Source: Bacteroidetes bacterium HGW-Bacteroidetes-12 (GTDB taxonomy: Bacteria > Bacteroidota > Bacteroidia > Flavobacteriales_E > Vicingaceae). From it: a DNA stretch of 8,848 nucleotides. Below the pieces are notes generated by a model. That model had not been told where the DNA came from and searched no databases. It saw only the letters and a list, made by a program, of their open reading frames with translations. Of the stretch, positions 7,196-8,848 are shown in pieces (the stretch's first letter is position 1; each line of letters starts with the position of its first letter). Position numbers and translations under genes: made by a program. The stretch covers positions 1 through 8,848 of the forward strand of contig PHDR01000091.1 in the NCBI GenBank assembly GCA_002841035.1, given 5' to 3'.

Positions 7196-7665
7196 TTTTT
7201 CCAAAATTCTGGTGTAAATTTCTGACAACTAATTTTTACTTCCGACAAAGCAATTCCTATTTCAGCCATTTTATCAGTAGGTATTGTTTTTTCTAAGTAG
7301 GGAAAAAGTATTCTTTCTTCGAACCGAACATGGTTATTTAATACCTGAGCCAATTCCACAGCCACCTCAACAACTTCATCGGTTGCATTTTTTATCTGGC
7401 TCACCAATGCTCTAATTTGTTGATGTTCGGCTATAAACTGTTTTTTAATTTCGTTGTTTTCCATTTCGGGCAATAACCATTTTTCTTCATTATCAAAATG
7501 AGTAGCCGTATTGGTTGACCAAAAATCATCGACAAAAAGTTGAAGCGTTTTTACATTGGTTAAATGCCCTTTTTTTAAACGAGTGCAAAACACCAACGCA
7601 TGGTGATGCTCTTGAGATAGCACCACCAATTCTTGCTTTCTTTTTATGGGTGTTTTTTTTGTCAA
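7192..7665 (-). CDS. Stand-alone hemerythrin-like HHE domain protein
   Basis: A 157-residue soluble four-helix protein of the bacterial hemerythrin HHE family, which holds a non-haem di-iron site and binds or senses O2 or NO. Candidate iron ligands in order are His20-22 (QEHHHAL), His56 and Glu60 (HFDNEE, the H-x3-E pattern), His81 (AEHQQIRAL), and His112 and Glu116 (NHVRFEERILFPYLE, again H-x3-E). All the expected positions are filled, so an iron site should form. The start is TTG at 7665: an in-frame TAA lies at 7671-7669, only one codon further up, and no ATG occurs before the first histidines, so this rare start is the only one that keeps the domain whole. A run of eight A on the coding strand follows directly. 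It starts 10 bases after the cupin stop, and its TGA overlaps the next ATG as ATGA, so it is co-transcribed with both. It probably protects or reports on the iron-sulfur repair system. Confidence 0.9.
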   Translation of the reverse strand: MTKKTPIKRKQELVVLSQEHHHALVFCTRLKKGHLTNVKTLQLFVDDFWSTNTATHFDNEEKWLLPEMENNEIKKQFIAEHQQIRALVSQIKNATDEVVEVAVELAQVLNNHVRFEERILFPYLEKTIPTDKMAEIGIALSEVKISCQKFTPEFWKK

Positions 7666-7675
7666 TGGTTATTTT

Positions 7676-8011
7676 TTAATCATTTTTAATCATGGTTAAT
7701 ACCATTTTAAATTTTCCTATCGCTTTTAAAGCGTGGGCAATATTTGCTGGCATAATAATAGACTCACCTGCTTCAAGAATGTTAGCTTTTCCATCAATAA
7801 TAATGTTAGCTTTTCCATCAATAATGGTTACCAAAGCATCAAAAGGTGTTTTATGTTCGGTTAATTCCTGGTCTTTATCAAAAGCAAACAAGGTGATATT
7901 TCCCTTTTGTTGTTTTAAAATTTGCTTACTAACCACAGCTTGATCAGCATAGTTAATGGTTTCATTGAAAGAAAATTTTATTCCTTTAGTAGATTCGTTT
8001 GATTTTTCCAT
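7676..8011 (-). CDS. Small single-domain cupin protein
   Basis: A 111-residue cytoplasmic cupin (Cupin_2 type). The barrel core starts near residue 38: LTEHKTPFDALVTIIDG (51-66) is motif 1, with His53 as a possible metal ligand, and AGESIIMPANIAHALKA (81-97) is motif 2, with His93. The tail KFKMVLTMIK matches small cupins common in Bacteroidota. Only two histidines are seen, so a full metal site is uncertain, and the substrate is not known; members of this type are often found next to hemerythrin or NO-stress genes. Between the motifs, IIDGKANI occurs twice in succession (63-70 and 71-78), encoded by an exact 24-base tandem duplication. The spacing of the two motifs nevertheless looks normal for the family. 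It leads the tightly packed group of minus-strand genes, with a 30-bp palindrome 27 bases upstream of its ATG. Confidence 0.85.
   Translation of the reverse strand: MEKSNESTKGIKFSFNETINYADQAVVSKQILKQQKGNITLFAFDKDQELTEHKTPFDALVTIIDGKANIIIDGKANILEAGESIIMPANIAHALKAIGKFKMVLTMIKND
7778..7825 (-). repeat. Exact 24-nt tandem repeat (two copies) inside the cupin gene
   Basis: Copies at 7778-7801 and 7802-7825 are identical base for base and keep the reading frame, each encoding IIDGKANI. Bases on both outer sides differ, so the repeat is exactly two units. It lies in the beta-hairpin between the cupin motifs. Confidence 0.97.
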
Positions 8012-8037
8012 ATTATTGATTTTTAATTAGCCTAAAA

Positions 8038-8067
8038 ACCTAGACAATTAGATATAATTGTCTAGGT
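8038..8067. promoter_or_regulatory. 30-bp perfect palindrome with 4-base centre, candidate operator (or terminator)
   Basis: Thirteen bases, ACCTAGACAATTA (8038-8050), are followed by GATA and then by their exact reverse complement (8055-8067). It sits in the only sizeable gap of the window, 58 bases after the ric stop codon and 27 bases before the cupin ATG. On the minus strand a run of five T follows the stem, so it could act as an intrinsic terminator for ric. However, the stem is AT-rich and only 26 bases would remain for a cupin promoter. A binding site for a dimeric regulator of the stress genes (for example an Rrf2/NsrR-type or Crp/Fnr-type protein) fits the position at least as well. 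No regulator gene is in the window and I do not recognise the half-site. Confidence 0.6.
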
Positions 8068-8097
8068 AAAATTAAGCATAGCAATAACTGATAACAA
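8067..8097 (-). promoter_or_regulatory. Possible promoter for the cupin-hemerythrin-DUF2249 group
   Basis: On the minus strand a TTG (8097-8095) is followed after 20 bases by TAATTTTA (8074-8067), which is one base off the Bacteroidota -7 consensus TAnnTTTG. The spacing fits. The -7-like element touches the edge of the 30-bp palindrome, so a protein bound there would cover the transcription start. The region is AT-rich, so this is tentative. Confidence 0.3.
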
Positions 8098-8124
8098 TGA
8101 TTTAAGGCTTTTTAATTACAATCA

Positions 8125-8848
8125 CTAATTCATTAACTCTTTTGCCAATTGAATTGCTTTTGGAAAAAGAATGTTGTTTTCTAAATGCACATGTTGGTGT
8201 AAATCTTTTTCAAACTCATCCAATTTACTGTAAAGCACTTGATACGAAGAACAAGCATCTGCTGGTGGAGTATATGAATTACTTAACTGGTTAATTTCTT
8301 CCATAAAACCACCCACTAATTCGTGGTCATTTTCCATTACATTAATTGGTCCTGAAATATCTCCAAATGAAGCATTATTTGATGAATTGTTTTCTTTTTT
8401 AGCAGCAACAAATCTTTTAATTAATGGAAAAAGTATCATTTCTTCTTTTTCCATGTGGGTTTTAAATTCTGCTGCAATTTTCTCATACAACTGAGCAATT
8501 TTTATCACTTCTGGATGTGTGCTTCCATGACGGTTAGCCACTTTGTCGCTGTATTGATAAAGCATACCAACATTGTCTTTCACATATTTATGATGCACAT
8601 TAATAATGTAATCCACTAGGAAATCTAATTCCCAAGAATTAAAATCATGTTGTGTATTGGTTACTTGATTTTCCACTTCAGAAAGCTCAAAAGCAACCAC
8701 TTTTTCGTCAATTCCTTTGGCTTCACAAGCTTCTTTCAATGACTTTTTTCCTCCACAACAAAAATCCAAACCAAATTTACTAAATACTGCTGCTTTTCTA
8801 TAATCTGCAGCAACCAATTCACCAATGGTTGTAGGTTTTTCGCCTGAG
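8125..8848 (-). CDS. ric: RIC/ScdA/YtfE iron-sulfur cluster repair di-iron protein (5' end outside window)
   Basis: The frame is open to the right edge; 240 residues are visible and probably only a few N-terminal ones are missing. A TTG at 8817 could be taken as a start but falls inside the conserved segment TIGELVAADYRKAAVFSKFG. Two domains are seen. The ScdA_N (DUF542) domain carries FGLDFCCGGKKSLKEACEAKGID, whose paired cysteines are characteristic. The hemerythrin-like domain follows with a full set of di-iron ligand candidates: HHKYVKDN, RHGSTHPE, THMEKEEMILFP, ENDHELVGG and HQHVHLENNILFP. RIC proteins repair iron-sulfur clusters damaged by NO or oxidants in the cytoplasm. It is followed by 113 bases containing a palindrome, then the cupin gene, so it may be the first gene of the stress group or a separate unit. 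In many bacteria such genes are induced by NO through NsrR, NnrR or HcpR; none of these is visible here. Confidence 0.95.
   Translation of the reverse strand, partial: SGEKPTTIGELVAADYRKAAVFSKFGLDFCCGGKKSLKEACEAKGIDEKVVAFELSEVENQVTNTQHDFNSWELDFLVDYIINVHHKYVKDNVGMLYQYSDKVANRHGSTHPEVIKIAQLYEKIAAEFKTHMEKEEMILFPLIKRFVAAKKENNSSNNASFGDISGPINVMENDHELVGGFMEEINQLSNSYTPPADACSSYQVLYSKLDEFEKDLHQHVHLENNILFPKAIQLAKELMN

Noticed and set aside
7193..7228. Longer start for the DUF1858-DUF2249 gene at 7228
   Set aside because: It would overlap the hemerythrin gene by 37 bases and add residues with no conservation, while the ATG at 7195 gives the ATGA overlap typical of coupled genes.
7778..7825. CRISPR or minisatellite array
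   Set aside because: Only two units without spacers, inside a coding frame; it is a coding tandem duplication.
7692..7943. Open frame of 83 codons on the plus strand
   Set aside because: Antisense to the cupin gene; its apparent repeat (LAFPSIIM/LAFPSIMV) is only the 24-base duplication read backwards.

Overview
The window looks like chromosomal DNA from a Bacteroidota bacterium, probably of the Flavobacteriia. It is AT-rich, and the gene starts I inspected lack a clear Shine-Dalgarno sequence. A C-terminal type A sorting domain of the type IX secretion system (T9SS), a TonB-dependent receptor with an N-terminal carboxypeptidase-regulatory-like domain, and HmuY-family proteins all point the same way. 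Genes fill nearly all of the window. The longest gap is 113 bp (8012-8124), and it holds a striking palindrome. No rRNA, tRNA, CRISPR array or insertion sequence is visible.

Left half (1-4152, plus strand): four genes with gaps of 3, 0 and 3 bases, so almost certainly one operon. They are the C-terminal part of a T9SS-secreted HmuY-like protein (cut by the left edge), a HmuR-like TonB-dependent receptor with FRAP and NPNL motifs and a histidine between them, a lipoprotein with two HmuY-like modules in tandem, and a small c-type cytochrome that is probably also a lipoprotein. I read this as a haem-capture and import locus with two HmuY-type proteins delivered by different routes.

Right half (4157-8848, minus strand): a convergent series. 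In transcription order it is a RIC/ScdA/YtfE iron-sulfur repair protein (5' end cut by the right edge), a cupin, a hemerythrin-domain protein, a DUF1858-DUF2249-DUF2249 protein, a 12-helix membrane protein resembling haem-copper oxidase subunit I or NnrS, a MIP18/PaaD-type iron-sulfur assembly factor, and 5-formyltetrahydrofolate cyclo-ligase. The genes from cupin to MIP18 are packed with gaps of 10, -4, 1 and 2 bases. The set reads as a nitrosative or oxidative stress module: di-iron and haem-like proteins that meet NO or O2, plus iron-sulfur repair factors. The last gene is general one-carbon metabolism and has a possible promoter of its own.

The two halves meet tail to tail with 4 bases between stop codons. 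Together they suggest coupled handling of haem iron and of NO or oxygen damage, possibly in a low-oxygen or denitrifying lifestyle, but no nir, nor or nos gene lies in the window. The points most worth following are the threefold internal repeat in the 12-helix protein, the paired HmuY proteins, the cytochrome with a Cys where I expect an axial Met, the 30-bp palindrome between ric and the cupin gene, and the exact 24-nt in-frame duplication in the cupin gene.
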